Positions 40,500 to 50,999 of a DNA stretch of 64,000 bases are shown piece after piece. Under the pieces are notes generated by a model. It searched no databases, was not told the origin of the DNA, and saw only the letters and a list, made by a program, of their open reading frames with translations. The position numbers and the translations under genes are program-made. Origin of the DNA: Sabellastarte sp. h YS-2021 (lineage: Eukaryota > Annelida > Polychaeta > Sabellida > Sabellidae); the NCBI GenBank assembly GCA_964017235.1, contig OZ024938.1, forward strand, positions 12,887,454 to 12,951,453, read 5' to 3'. Position 1 is the stretch's first letter, and each line of letters opens with the position of its first letter.

Positions 40500-40660
40500 T
40501 TTGCAAAAGTTAAGCCCACTACCCGGTAGACTTAGCTAGTCTTACCAGCTTTGTGAAATCATCTAAGTCTAACACTAAAGACTTAGCCTCATTTTAAGAC
40601 AAAAGTCTCAACTTTAAGTCTAAGTAAGAGCAAAGTCCTTTTGTGAAAATAACCCCTAAT
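40500..40660. mobile_element. fragment of the TTTCACAAAG MITE family
   Basis: Carries AAGTTAAGCCCACTACCCGG, like 28650-28670 (AATTAAGCCCACTCTCGGG). It also has AAGACTTAGCC, AAAAGTCTCAACTTTAAGTC and CTTTTGTGAAAATAAC. It separates the two LINE pieces around it. Confidence 0.5.
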
Positions 40661-40885
40661 CACAGGGGGATAAAATGGAGTCGAGTATGTGACCATGAGT
40701 ATCGGTTGGTTGACTAAGCGGCTGTTTATGATAACACGAGTCTAGGAGTGTCATAAATTTATGACCATCACCAACAGGTACATCAACGTGAATGTTGAAG
40801 TCATAACAGATATAATACACACAGATAAAAGATGAAAGTAACCCAACAAAATATATGATTTCATTTAAAAAGTCACTGGTTCTTG
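40661..40885 (-). mobile_element. LINE endonuclease fragment, CR1-like
   Basis: Minus-strand YDFNIHVDVPVGDGHKFMTL and LLDSC, then SQPTDTHGHILD match the C-terminal endonuclease pattern GDFNIHVD...LLDSF...PTHTHGHTLDLVI of CR1/Jockey-type elements. Same direction as 40217-40490, so both may come from one copy that lost its middle. Confidence 0.6.
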
Positions 40886-41820
40886 ATCCCAGGGCGTGAC
40901 AAACACAAACAATCAAGAGTGTACGACCAAGAAGCTTACCAACAGCCTGATGCGCTTAACCATGACCAAAAGTGGCAATATAAGCATGACTGTAGCACCA
41001 AGAGACCATGTGGCAAATCTTGAAAGGACAGACAGAGCTGGCAATATATATGATACAGAGATTTGCCTGGAAACCAGCCCAGTCACATAAACTAGATAAA
41101 TAAGCCGGATAGGAGCACACTTGAAGCATGTTTTCACTGGGATGATACACCTCTGAATGACAATGATCTTCTAATATTAAATGACCTACTCTGGTAACAC
41201 CAAGACTGTTTCAAATCCTGGACAAGATTTATGTCACACCATAATATTAAACCATACGATTAAATTGATACCAGGAAGTAAAGCATTTACACCTGCTCCT
41301 TCCATGGACAACGCAAAGATCAGGGAAGAGTTATCAAGGCAGGTTTACAAGCAGGCTTGTAGGACAGAGTTTGTTGGATTTAATGTGCATATAGTATAAT
41401 AAACCTGTTTAATGACACATATGACTTCAGTATCCGTCCTAAGAAGTCTATAATACTTTGTTCCATTACCTTTATGAATGGGCGTGTGAGGATTAGCTAG
41501 CTGCGAAGAGAAAACCACTGTTGGAACTTCCATTGGGTGTATGCTCTTCACTGGTTTGGTTGTATCTCTATCCTACAGTCATTGGGATTTGTTCTCAGAG
41601 GTGAATTGTGCAGTATATATTTCTTGAAAGACTTACCAATCTCAGAATATTAGGGCTTAGTGGATCAGTGGCAAACAAATTTGCCATAAAATCAATTGTC
41701 TATGGCCCTAGGTTATATCTAGATTATGCACATGTTTAAGTGCTGGCTTGTATCCATCTTATATATATCCAACTGCTAAAAGCATATCCAGCCCATGGTC
41801 ATATCTGGTATTAATGACAC
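40886..41820. other. non-coding, no assignable gene
   Basis: Several overlapping short frames on both strands (40896-41150, 41181-41399, 41345-41551), none with a domain I can name. Confidence 0.35.
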
Positions 41821-41837
41821 ATTTGTACTCAGGTAAT

Positions 41838-42144
41838 GGTCACATGTAAGATTAACCATGGATTAGTATCCAAACCATGGTCACGTGTGAGATTAACCAT
41901 GGATTAGTATCCAGACCATAGTCACATGTGAAGTTAACTGTGGATTAGTATCCAGGCCATGGTCACATGTGAGATTAACTGTGGAGTAGTATATAGCTTA
42001 TGGTCACATGTAAGGTAGACTGTGGATTAGTATGCAGCTCATGCTCACATTTGAGATTAGCTTAGGGTAAGTATATAGTTCATGATAACATGTGAGATAG
42101 ACTGTGGATAGTATTAAGCTCATGGTCACATGTGAGATTAGCGG
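41838..42144. repeat. minisatellite, 41-bp period, about 7.5 units
   Basis: Units of the type GGTCACATGTGAGATTAACT followed by GTGGATTAGTATCCAGACCAT. Outer units are more diverged than central ones. Confidence 0.88.
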
Positions 42145-42917
42145 CAGACATGTTCTCAAATGATCTCAGTCATTTAAAGGAATGTATAAATCTTTGTGAA
42201 GGAAAACAACACATTGCTATTTGATATGACAACCACAGGTAAAATTGCACCTTAGCGTCATAGAAAATAAATCTGCAATGGAAATGATATAGTGGTGTTG
42301 ATACTGAAATGAAGGGAAATTTCAGAAGGTAATTCAACATAAGACTCTACAAATCTAAACTGACTGATGATATATATGCAATGAACATCAATATCCACAA
42401 GGTATATTAGTTGGATCTTTTACATTTACTATCACTATTAAAACCCCTATCACAGTTTTCAGAAAATTTGTCCGGATGTTTCCACATTTAGAAATTAACT
42501 TTTGTAGTCTGAAAGTTATTACATAAAGAGTATCTTTTAACTCAATTAATGCAGACATTTGACTTAACTTTCTGATACATTTCGTAATTTTAGAACTTAA
42601 ACAAGCAGTGGCTAATGAAGCACAAACCCTCATCCTTTGCAGAAAGTCCCTAAAAATTCTGAAATCCCAATACGACACATCCCACCTTATGTAAAAGTAA
42701 GACCCAAATGTGGTTAATAGCTTTTTTTCCAGTTATGAAGCAGATATTGTTTAACAATTCCTTAGATAATTCTGCAATCCTAGTGTGGATCAAGATAATC
42801 TTTGAGGAATAGCCATAGGTAGTCCCCCCAATTGATGTGAAAACATGTGACCGTGATCTTATGTGTCATTTTTGAATTGTGCATGTGGCCAAACGGATAA
42901 ATAGGGCTTTCACAATA
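42145..42917. other. non-coding, no feature seen
   Basis: A 96-codon minus-strand frame at 42388-42678 is helix-rich but has no recognisable domain or clear splice signals. Confidence 0.35.
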
Positions 42918-42929
42918 CCCTTTGAACAG

Positions 42930-43165
42930 ATTTAGATTTATTTGTTGTTTTACATCGCGTTCAACAGCCAGGGTCATATTGCGACGGGTAGTTTAGGGGT
43001 GGATCAACCAGTCCATACTAGCTGGTCAAGATTCTGCACTGTAAACCACCGACCATCAGCAAGTAACTACCAACTTTCCAACATGAAGCGCCCGGCCCGA
43101 GATTCAAACCGGCAGCCTCAGAGGTTGGAGGCAGGCACTCTAACTGCTACACCACCGAGTCCCCT
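42930..43165 (-). mobile_element. SINE family C, full-length, with 12-bp target duplications
   Basis: Minus strand: head GGGGACTCGGTGGTGTAGCA, B-box CCGGTTTGAATCTC, GCGCTTCATGTTGG, body GACCCTGGCTGTTGAACG, tail region AACAAATAAATCTAAAT. CCCTTTGAACAG lies at both ends (42918-42929 and 43166-43177). Well preserved. Confidence 0.92.
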
Positions 43166-43177
43166 CCCTTTGAACAG

Positions 43178-43517
43178 GAGGCGCAGATGAAAGTGTGAAA
43201 ACTATGGACATTTTAATCATTTTGTCAAACATTCACAACTGGGGATTCCTCTCGCCCATTTAAATCTTTGCTTGAGTGTTGTACCGGTGTGAAAGGAACA
43301 TAAGTAATAATCATGCTTTCCTTTCAATCGTCAACACAGTTTGTTGTCATGGAATTCTACTGCCTGTAATTCTAACTTATAATTGTAACTGTAACTCTAC
43401 AAGCCCCACAATGCATGATATTGCAAAATGAAACTGTGTACAGTTTGATTAAATAACTAGTACCCACTAAAGATTATAATATATGTGGGTTATGGTCTCC
43501 AGAAGCCTTTTTACACA
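43178..43517. other. upstream region of the receptor-like gene
   Basis: Non-coding. Promoter presumed here; nothing diagnostic seen. Confidence 0.35.
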
Positions 43518-43689
43518 ATGAAAAGCTCAAAGAATTTATTAGTCTGTTTCTTTGTACATTTTGTGATAACGCAAATTTCTGGAGCTGCATTTTCTGGGAA
43601 CATAGAGAAAGCAATCTTTGACAAAGCTAATGTGAACAACAAAAGTGTCTCCAATACAGTCAGGACATTTGGCCAGCCCTCTCACTCAG
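43518..43689 (+). CDS. receptor-like gene, exon 1 (signal peptide)
   Basis: MKSSKNLLVCFFVHFVITQI is a clear signal peptide, with likely cleavage after ISGA. Donor CAG-GTAATT, phase 1. Confidence 0.7.
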
Positions 43690-46600
43690 GTAATTATTGT
43701 ACAATTTTGAGCAATAAAGGAAATATAGGCAGTTTAAGTTTTTAGACTTGTCGTATACTAGTGACATTGGTAGTATAGATATGAATAATTGAATGAAATC
43801 GATACATCAGTACCATTTGAAGATGGAAGTGTGTTGCATTTTGAGTAGAAGTAATATATTTTTTCTATTTCAAAAGTATATATATTCAATTTCAGTCTAA
43901 CGTTACATTCCTATTTTGATTTGCGTTACCTATATTTGCACTGTGCATCGATCAAGAATGTTACACGTCAACATATCAACTTCAGGAAAAGCAAAGAGTT
44001 CAACCATGTTGTTTGAACTTGGGGATAATTTCGTAACCTCCAAAAAGAAGAACCGCTCAAATCAGGTAAACCCTGACATTTTAATGAATCATAACAGCTC
44101 TCAATTGGATTTTCATTCCACATCAGAACTGACATTAAAAGTTGTCCCCAAGACTCCTTAGTTCTATTTTACCGTTGCAAACTAATAATGTTTCCTATAA
44201 AGTAGATGGAAATTTAACAGCTTTCGCTGAAGCATTGGAAACAACCACGCACAAGATGCCAGAACTTGCAAGATTGAAACCAATATATGTGCCAATTAAG
44301 TATGATTTAACTTTTCAATTTACAGCAGCAAACCAACAAAAGCCACGTATTATTGATGACAATCTGGCCGCATCTTTAAAAAGGTATGTTATATCTTCTT
44401 TTAAATATTTACGGCTTTATCTCACTTACCAAGGGCATGGTGGTATTGTGGGAGTAAGGTTGTGGGTTCGAATCTAGCACCAATCTAAGTTTGTAAGTTG
44501 ATGGCTGTTTGATGACGTCAAATGTTTTACAATGTGCTACATTTGTCCATTCCATGAACTACTAATTATGATACGAATGGTATGGTGTGTTTAGAGGATT
44601 GATTATCCAAAATGAATCTTGCATATCTTATTGCTTACTTAATTTTATTAATTAATTTTTTAAACCAATTTTAGAATACTGTTTATGGTTATTGTGCCTT
44701 AGACTCTGCTTAAATGTTAAGATTAAGCACTGTAAAAAGTTCAGCGTAGATTAAAATGTCAAAGTGTCTGTTTGGCTGTAATTTGCCTTTGATTTTACAC
44801 ACATCTGACATTTTGGTAACTCCAATGTTCTTGACAGTTGCATTTTCTAATATTATTGTACTGTTAATTTTAAATTATCTTATTTTTTATTTTACTCATA
44901 ATTCCAGAGGAAAGATTATCCTAGCATCAAAAAGAATTGTTAAAGAGATAAATAATCCTGTTATTTTAACTGGTGAACCCAATTTCATAACAAGCAATTG
45001 TAGCAAGGACATCATCACTCAGATAAACTTCATGCAAGCAACCATTTCTTCATCTGTTCTTGATCAAGCAACTGCCATAACTAGAGGACATGGCACTGTA
45101 ACTAAGGGTGGTTTAACAGATTTGATTGGTAGAAGCGATAATGTAAAAACAGATAATATACAATCACAGATAAGAACAGTCAACTTCAGAAAACCAGGAA
45201 AATCTAATCCAAAGACTGTTGATCAGCCAGATAGGTTGAAAGGGGGATCTGAACTAACAACAATGGAAAGTTCATCTAAAACGATAACAAGAAACAGTAC
45301 CAATGCTTTCCCTCAAATATTCATCAGTGATGGAGAAGTCTCCTCAAGTATGCCTGATCAAACACTTGTCACAAATGGTAAAAATGATATCATAACAAGT
45401 AGTGCTTTAACCAAATTGCTTGGTAATAATGATGTGAAGACAATGAAAAATATCCAATCAGAGACTACCACAGCCAACTTGAATACACCAAGAATACCTA
45501 CTTCATTTGACGTTGCACTTGAGTTGAAAGATTGGCCGGATGTGACAACATTGGATAATCCCTCAGCTGGTATGTCTGAAAGCGTAATGAATAAAACATA
45601 TTCTCAAACCATTCAATACAAGTTAAACACACTAAAAGAAGACGTTGCTCTTATTGATGAATATAAGAATGAGCCATCTGAAAAAACTACACCAAAAGGA
45701 GGCATTGTTCTAATGGGTGAACATAGGATTATTCCTCCAAAAGAAGCCTCTGACATATCAAATCAACCAAAAGGAGGTGTTGTCCTAATCGGAGGACATA
45801 GGCATATCCCTCCAAAAGAAGCCTCTCATATATCAAATAAACTAAACAGAGGCGTTGTTCTAATAGGAAAACACAGGGATATCCCATCAAAAGATACCTC
45901 TCACATATCAAATAAACCAAACGGAGGTGACAGACCTTCACTCATAACAAGACTGCCATCAAATGACTTCAGTAAGACAAGGATCCCTAGTAAACCTGGA
46001 ATAAATTTTCAAACTCAACTTTTACCAGCTAAACCAATAAATGACTTCAGTGAGACAAAGATCCCTAATACACCTGGAATAAATTTTCAACCTCGACTCA
46101 TACCAGCTAAACAAACAAAGGACTTCAGTAAGATAAAGATCTTTGATAAGCCTGGAACAAATTTACCACCTCGACTCATAACAGCTAAACTGACAAAGGA
46201 CTACAGTCATACAAAGATCCTAAACAACCCCGGAATAATTAATGGACCACAACTCATAACAGCTAAGCTCCAAATCAATGGACCTCACCTCATAACAGCT
46301 AAACCGACAAATGACTTCAGTCATACAAATATCCTAAATAACCCTGGAATAATAAATAGACCTCATCTCATAACACCTAAGCTCCAAATCAATGGACCTC
46401 ATCTCATAACAGCTAAACCAACAAATGACTTCAGTATGACAAAGATACTAAATAACCCCGGAATAATTAATGGACCTCATCTCATAAAAGCTAGACCCCA
46501 AATCAATGGACCTTATCTCATAACAGCTAGACCCCAAATCAATGGACCTCATCTCATAACAGCTAAACCCCAAATCAATGGACCTCATCTCATAAAACCT

Positions 46601-49600
46601 AAACCCCAAATCAATGGACCTCATCTCATAACACCTAAACCCCAAATCAATGGACCTCATCTCATAACAGCTAAACCAACAAATGATTTCAGTATGACAA
46701 AGATACTAAATAACCCTGGAATAATTGATGGACCTCATCTCATAACAGCAAAACCTGCGCCAGTTCAATCAGCAAAGACCCCAGATGCATCTTCTGAAAG
46801 GTAATCTTATTTAATCCTGGCAGACTTACTATCCGTAATTCATTGTAAAATTATTGTTCTCACCATGTAAACCTGTGTTATATATGTTGTGTTAAAAATT
46901 GCTTTGAGTTTTATGTGAAACAGTGTCAAACAAAAGGCAATACATTCCAAAACATTGAAGCAATGGGTTAGATCATGTTTTTTTTATTTGTGACTATACT
47001 GTAACCAATTTTGTACCTATCTTTTGCGCGAAAGTTAAGCAAAATGGAAGTTCTGAAATATTAGAAGCTTTGACTTTACCCCCACTTATCAAAGTCATTT
47101 CCTGGGGTATTGTGTGAATATATTATCTAGACCATTGTAACACCTCTCAGCTGTCTCTCAGTACAGTTTGTGTTCCTATGATTAAGTTTCAAAGGGTTAA
47201 GAATCAAATCTTTGGGCTTAATCTGTGATAATTTGATGTACATATGTTGAAGAAGCCTCACATTCTAACTATTTGGACTGTATGCATATCATGACAATTT
47301 CAGCCCTGTGCCCCCTGCATCGGTTGCAACTATGATGGGCCTTGGCAGAACATTCCAAAGGTATTGTAGAAACACATATGTAAACTTGTGTAAATATGTA
47401 ATATGAGGCATACTAATACCTGTAATATCTCCAGGATACAAACAAGAAAAAAGAATATATTTTGATCCAAGGTCACGTGTCATCAGTATTCTTTTGGTGC
47501 AGATTTCAAATATTGAAATCATTTTTGGCAGTGCTGCTGAGGAAGTAAAGAGGATTATTGCTTGTGCGGACAGCCTTGAAGACCTGGCCAGGTATTCGTG
47601 GTACACTGGTATGCCTGACTACCTGACATGGCTGATACTTCCCTTGGTCAGACCCGATACTGGTGGGACCAAGTTGGCCCTATATGAATCAGTGAGGAAA
47701 CAACTTTTGCATCAGTTTTTCAGTGTGAGGACATCAGATGCAAAAACGTATCAATACACTAAGCAGGAGATGGAGCTGTATGAACGTTACATGGACTGGA
47801 TAAAAGCCAAGTACAACCTGACAGGTATATAAACCGTGTGGATATGTGTTGGAAATGAACTAATAATTTTACTTAATGTAGCTTTAAAGGAATTATTTAT
47901 GGTATCATTCAAAATTTATTCAACTAAGCACATGTCTTTTGTTTATTTTAGTGTCAGTACTCGTCTTTTTAAGCAGTTATGACAATTTGTAACTGGCCTT
48001 ACTGAGTTGTAAGCAGGAGTGATTCATTAAAAAATAAAGAAGTTTTGTGAATATAGTTTCCTCACTTAGAGTTTCCTTCCCTTTGGTCACACCCATAACA
48101 CCTGACTACCGACCTTGACCGACCCTCAGCTATCCCAATGATTAATAATTTTATAAACTTAGCACACTGAGTTCCCCATTGTGTGACGATATTGCACCTG
48201 CAAAGCAGTAGATTAGATTAAATTATAATCTGGCCCCAGTCAGTGTGTGATTGGTGTATTGATGATGAATGGCCCTCTACTTTTTAGGGGTTTGAATCGT
48301 ATGCCCCTGTTCCACCAAAGGATTAATCCCCGTTTGGTCCTGCAACCCTTAATCCTAGAGATTCAGTGCAAAAAAGCTGTAAAATGGGTGGGGAAATGCA
48401 ATCTGGATCCAGTTGTACGATCGTCCTGAGGAAGCCTTGAGAAGCCTCAGACAAGTCACAATTGTTCCCCAACTAAGAGCCGATTAAGCCATGTTTGTGA
48501 CTGGATTCAACACCGATCCTGGTGAAGACACAGTGACTGATCGGGGATGAATCCGGGACTAAGTCCAGGCCTCCTGGGATTAAGGGTAATGCATCCTGAC
48601 ATATAGAGTCCCAGGACGCCTCAGACAACATAGGATTGTGTAAATTTGGGTCTGAGGAGGTCTCAGGAAGCCTGAGACTGTGACATTGGTGGGTAGAGGC
48701 GACAGTGGATCTGTTACAATCGTGAAAAATATCAAACATATTTGGTTTTTATACATACCTCAACAGATCCAGACAGACTCAAGCAGACTGTCTAGGAGTC
48801 TACACTTTTTAGGAAACCGATTCCCAAAATACCTTGATCGGGAGCCTTAGTCGTGTGGTGGAACAGGGGCATTAGTGTTAACCTTTAGAGGGAGTATCCC
48901 TCTACTTTTCCTCCATCTGTAACATCCAAATAAACAAACTATTTTGTGATAAATCAATGACAATGCAGTGTCTAATCAACATTTTTCAAAATTTATTTTT
49001 ATGCTTAATTTTTAGGTGGCAAAGGTGGGGCCAGTGGATGCGAAATTCCAAAGCAACACTTTACCATGAGGGATCGATTCCTAGACAACCAGGCTGTGAA
49101 AGCGTGCATGTCCAAATTCAAACACACATCATCACTGTTGAGCTGGGACTTGGTCCAGTGCCAATACATGCTTCAGGGTACCATTAACAATATCAACTTA
49201 GGGACGTATTTCTTTTTGACCAATGCCAAGGCTTGCCTTGGCTTTCTGATCTGGTCCCTGGGACTTCTGTTCAATATCAGTTCAATACTTCTACTGAGGG
49301 TGAATAAGCCTTTTGGCAACACGTGTCATGTCTATCTTATAATACTCTGTCTGATAGATAACATAAACCTAACCTTTGGGCCCTGTTTTGATGCACTGCA
49401 ATTATATTTTTTCATTGACATCATTCAATACCAAATATGGTATGACCTGGCAGATTTTCTACAAAGGGTGACAAAACAAGTGCAGTCCTGGTTAATATGT
49501 CACCTTGTTGGGCAGTATTTTACAAATCTGACCTTTTTCAGAGATTTAAACTTCAAACACAAAATGCTGCAGGTACTCCTGCTGTCATTAAGTCTTGCTA

Positions 49601-50652
49601 TAGTTAACTCCACAATGTTCTGGCTCAAACATATTTCCACTCATAGCTCACCAGATATTATAACCAATGTATTAGACATATGGCTGCATTTAGTCATTGC
49701 AGGAATCCTACCATGTGTTACCATATTAACACTCTATATTGCATCATATTTTAGCAAACTTTACTTCAACTATTATCTGGTAAGGTGTAATTCTACTGAT
49801 AGTATCAAGTCCAAAGACAGGAGAGGAAATCCTTCAGCCAGGCTCTTTAAAAGACTTGGTTTTGCTTATGTAATTTGCATTACGCCTATTGTATCTATGG
49901 ATATGGTGGTCATCCATCAGCAGAGATTTGACATCTCTATTGTGGTTTTATACCAAGTGTCCCAAATGATCTATTATGCAAACAATGCTCTGAATTTCCT
50001 GTTCTTTAGCCTATCAAGTCCACAGTTCAGGCAAACTATATTGCTCAGTTTTGTGGCTCTATTTTCTAAGATTAAGAAACACAGACGACCAAGAGGTATG
50101 TGATCAAACTTTAGGGTTAAAAGGATGGGTATGTTTCTATGTGTTGTCAAGGCAAGGACAATATATAATAAATCTTCATTTTTTGTAATCTTTTTTTCTG
50201 AATAAAATGGATCTATTACAAATCGTACATATTTCAATTTATATGTTAGCTACAAATATGTTCTTAAGAAGATCTAGACTGTCCAAGTTTTTTCTTATTT
50301 TACTAACTTGAATATACGAGTTGGACACCCTGAATATACAAGTTAATAACTGGAATATTTGAGTTAGTAACTGGAATATACGAGTTACTAACTGAATATA
50401 CGAGTTACTAAGTGGTATACTCCAGTTACAGTTTATATGAAAGTTAGGAAAATAAAATTAGGCGTTAGGGCTTCCGTAAAAAGAACACAGACTGTAAAAA
50501 TTTTAAACAGGTGGAAAATTAACTTCTCTAGTTTCTCGCCCAGTAAAATCCCTCGTATTTTTCTTTGGAAACAACCTTTTAAAACGGCATTACAGAGTCA
50601 ACCCAACAGACATTTAACAGAGAGGGGTTCACAAGTGACACCTATTGGATGA
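43518..50652 (+). CDS. seven-helix receptor with long repeat-rich ectodomain (predicted, 8 exons)
   Basis: Proposed exons 43518-43689, 43986-44065, 44142-44383, 44908-46800, 47304-47360, 47487-47824, 49016-50095 and 50426-50652 total 4089 nt (1362 aa plus stop), with matching phases at every join. Residues 1-27 are a signal peptide. About 28-790 is a Thr-, Asn- and Lys-rich extracellular part with three 25-aa repeats and later 12- and 25-aa repeats built on INGPHLITAKP. About 815-990 is a better-folded region (DLARYSWYTGMPDYLTWL) with several cysteines. About 1000-1270 is a class A-type seven-helix domain, ending NNALNFLFFSLSSPQFRQ, followed by a basic tail. Class A fixed points kept: Asn in helix 1 and Asp in helix 2. 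Missing: Arg of DRY (here GQY), Pro of NPxxY, and the helix 3 Cys. Ligand unknown. The ectodomain and receptor could be two genes, though phases favour one. Confidence 0.65.
43986..44065 (+). CDS. receptor-like gene, exon 2
   Basis: Acceptor ATCAACTTCAG, donor CAG-GTAAAC. It reads GKAKSSTMLFELGDNF, then VTSKKKNRSNQ, from phase 1 to phase 0. The open frame continues past the donor to a stop at 44161, so splicing here is inferred. Confidence 0.5.
44142..44383 (+). CDS. receptor-like gene, exon 3
   Basis: Frame LSPRLLSSILPLQTNNV to NLAASLK-R with a good donor (AAAAAG-GTATGT, phase 2). The acceptor is weak (ACATTAAAAG at 44132-44141) and the preceding intron would be only 76 bp. An alternative acceptor CTCCTTAG at 44154-44161 would not keep phase with exon 2. 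Confidence 0.5.
44428..44600 (+). mobile_element. SINE-like repeat with tRNA-like head, in intron 3
   Basis: GGGCATGGTGGTATTGTGGG and a perfect B-box GTGGGTTCGAATCTAG, then a distal part (AACTACTAATTATGATACGA) that resembles the SINE B body. It looks like a fourth head type on a related body. Confidence 0.5.
44908..46800 (+). CDS. receptor-like gene, exon 4 (repeat ectodomain)
   Basis: 1893 bp open throughout. Acceptor CATAATTCCAG, donor AAAG-GTAATC, phase 2 at both ends. First part: Ser/Thr/Asn-rich, no repeats, with NST and similar N-glycosylation sites. 45694-45930: three 25-aa repeats of the GGVVLIGGHRHIPPKEASHI type. 45950-46760: repeats mixing NDFSMTKILNNPGIINGPHL and INGPHLITAKPQ. Hydrophobic sequence encoded before 44908 is read from the intron and is not counted. 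Confidence 0.75.
46255..46755 (+). repeat. coding minisatellite (36-bp units, with 75-bp-scale interludes)
   Basis: 36-bp units of CAAATCAATGGACCTCATCT followed by CATAACAGCTAAACCC. They occur singly and then in a run of five or six near 46497-46670. The period is a multiple of three, so copy changes keep the reading frame. Confidence 0.9.
46801..47303. other. intron 4 of the receptor-like gene
   Basis: AT-rich, no other feature seen. Confidence 0.4.
47304..47360 (+). CDS. receptor-like gene, exon 5 (57 bp)
   Basis: Acceptor GACAATTTCAG, donor AAAG-GTATTG. Reads PVPPASVATMMGLGRTFQ, phase 2 in and out. Short, but it is the only candidate I found that links exons 4 and 6 in phase. Confidence 0.45.
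47487..47824 (+). CDS. receptor-like gene, exon 6 (conserved-looking extracellular region)
   Basis: Acceptor GTGTCATCAG in phase 2 (a second AG at 47501-47502 would break the phase). Reads ISNIEIIFGSAAEEVKRI, CADSLEDLARYSWYTGMPDY, LTWLILPLVRPDTGGTK and ELYERYMDWIKAKYNLTG. Compact and mixed in composition, unlike exon 4. Donor GTATAT, phase 1. Domain not recognised. Confidence 0.7.
48302..48871. mobile_element. TGCCCC-ended MITE, PIF/Harbinger-like, in intron 6
   Basis: Left end TGCCCCTGTTCCACCAAAGG; right end complement TGCCCCTGTTCCACCACACG. Flanking triplets are GTA and TTA, an eroded 3-bp duplication. Internal words such as GGGACTAAG and CTGAGGAGG recur on both strands. It is the same family as 60032-60730. 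Frames inside are not genes. Confidence 0.85.
49016..50095 (+). CDS. receptor-like gene, exon 7 (seven-helix domain)
   Basis: Acceptor TTAATTTTTAG, donor AGAG-GTATGT. After a short Cys-containing stretch (GCEIPK, KACMSK, VQCQYM) come seven hydrophobic helices: LGFLIWSLGLLFNISS; YLIILCLIDNINL; a third ending SWLICHLVGQYF; LLLSLSLAIVNSTMFW; HLVIAGILPCVTILTLYIA; FAYVICITPIVSMDMVV; MIYYANNALNFLFFSL. The order and TM7-SPQFR ending are those of rhodopsin-like receptors, probably peptide-type. If translation began at the ATG at 49066, the receptor alone would be 345 codons. Confidence 0.85.
50310..50412 (+). repeat. short tandem repeat, about 21-bp unit
   Basis: Five imperfect units of GAATATACGAGTTACTAACTG, just before the proposed last exon of the receptor-like gene. 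Confidence 0.8.
50426..50652 (+). CDS. receptor-like gene, exon 8 (cytoplasmic tail, tentative)
   Basis: 75 codons in phase with exon 7 after acceptor TACTCCAG: VTVYMKVRKIKLGVRAS, then a Lys/Arg/Ser-rich tail ending SQVTPIG. The acceptor has a poor pyrimidine tract. If unused, the protein ends at RRPRGM with the TGA at 50101-50103. Confidence 0.4.
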
Positions 50653-50926
50653 AATATAAAAACAAAACAATATAACTTTAAGCATTTTATTATATCAAAG
50701 AAAGATTCTTATTTTAGTAAAACAGTGATCACGTTTTAATCACATTTGGCACAGGATAACTATATGTTATTGGTTAGCAATTATACAATGCTAAAGAAAA
50801 TTTATTACTCTCATTTATTGCTGTACTTAAAATATAATTAAGTAGCTCATTATAGTTGAATTGTATCCAATACCAGTCTTTGTGAAAAATGTATTAATGT
50901 ATTAAAATGCTTCTTAATTAATTTTT

Positions 50927-50932
50927 TTATTC
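50927..50932 (-). promoter_or_regulatory. polyadenylation signal of nAChR gene 2
   Basis: AATAAA on the minus strand, about 70 nt past the stop of nAChR gene 2, at a usual distance for a short 3' untranslated region. Confidence 0.6.
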
Positions 50933-50999
50933 TCAGATTTTAATGAATATCTAAGTAATAATACTGCTATGGAGTTTTCATTGGAATATTTCATTATTT

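Noticed and set aside
40913-41137. Hydrophobic minus-strand frame resembling a membrane protein
   Set aside because: No family features, a comparable frame on the other strand, and no exon partners.
42388-42678. 96-codon helix-rich minus-strand frame
   Set aside because: No domain or splice support.
44756-44907. Hydrophobic N-terminus in frame with the repeat exon, like a type II membrane anchor
   Set aside because: A good acceptor at 44906-44907 fits the phase of the preceding exon; the hydrophobic stretch is read from AT-rich intron DNA.
46448-46660. Minus-strand frame of repeated MRSIDLG units
   Set aside because: Mirror reading of the coding minisatellite on the plus strand.
48473-48739. 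88-codon minus-strand frame
   Set aside because: Inside the TGCCCC-ended MITE; chance frame in word-rich non-coding DNA.
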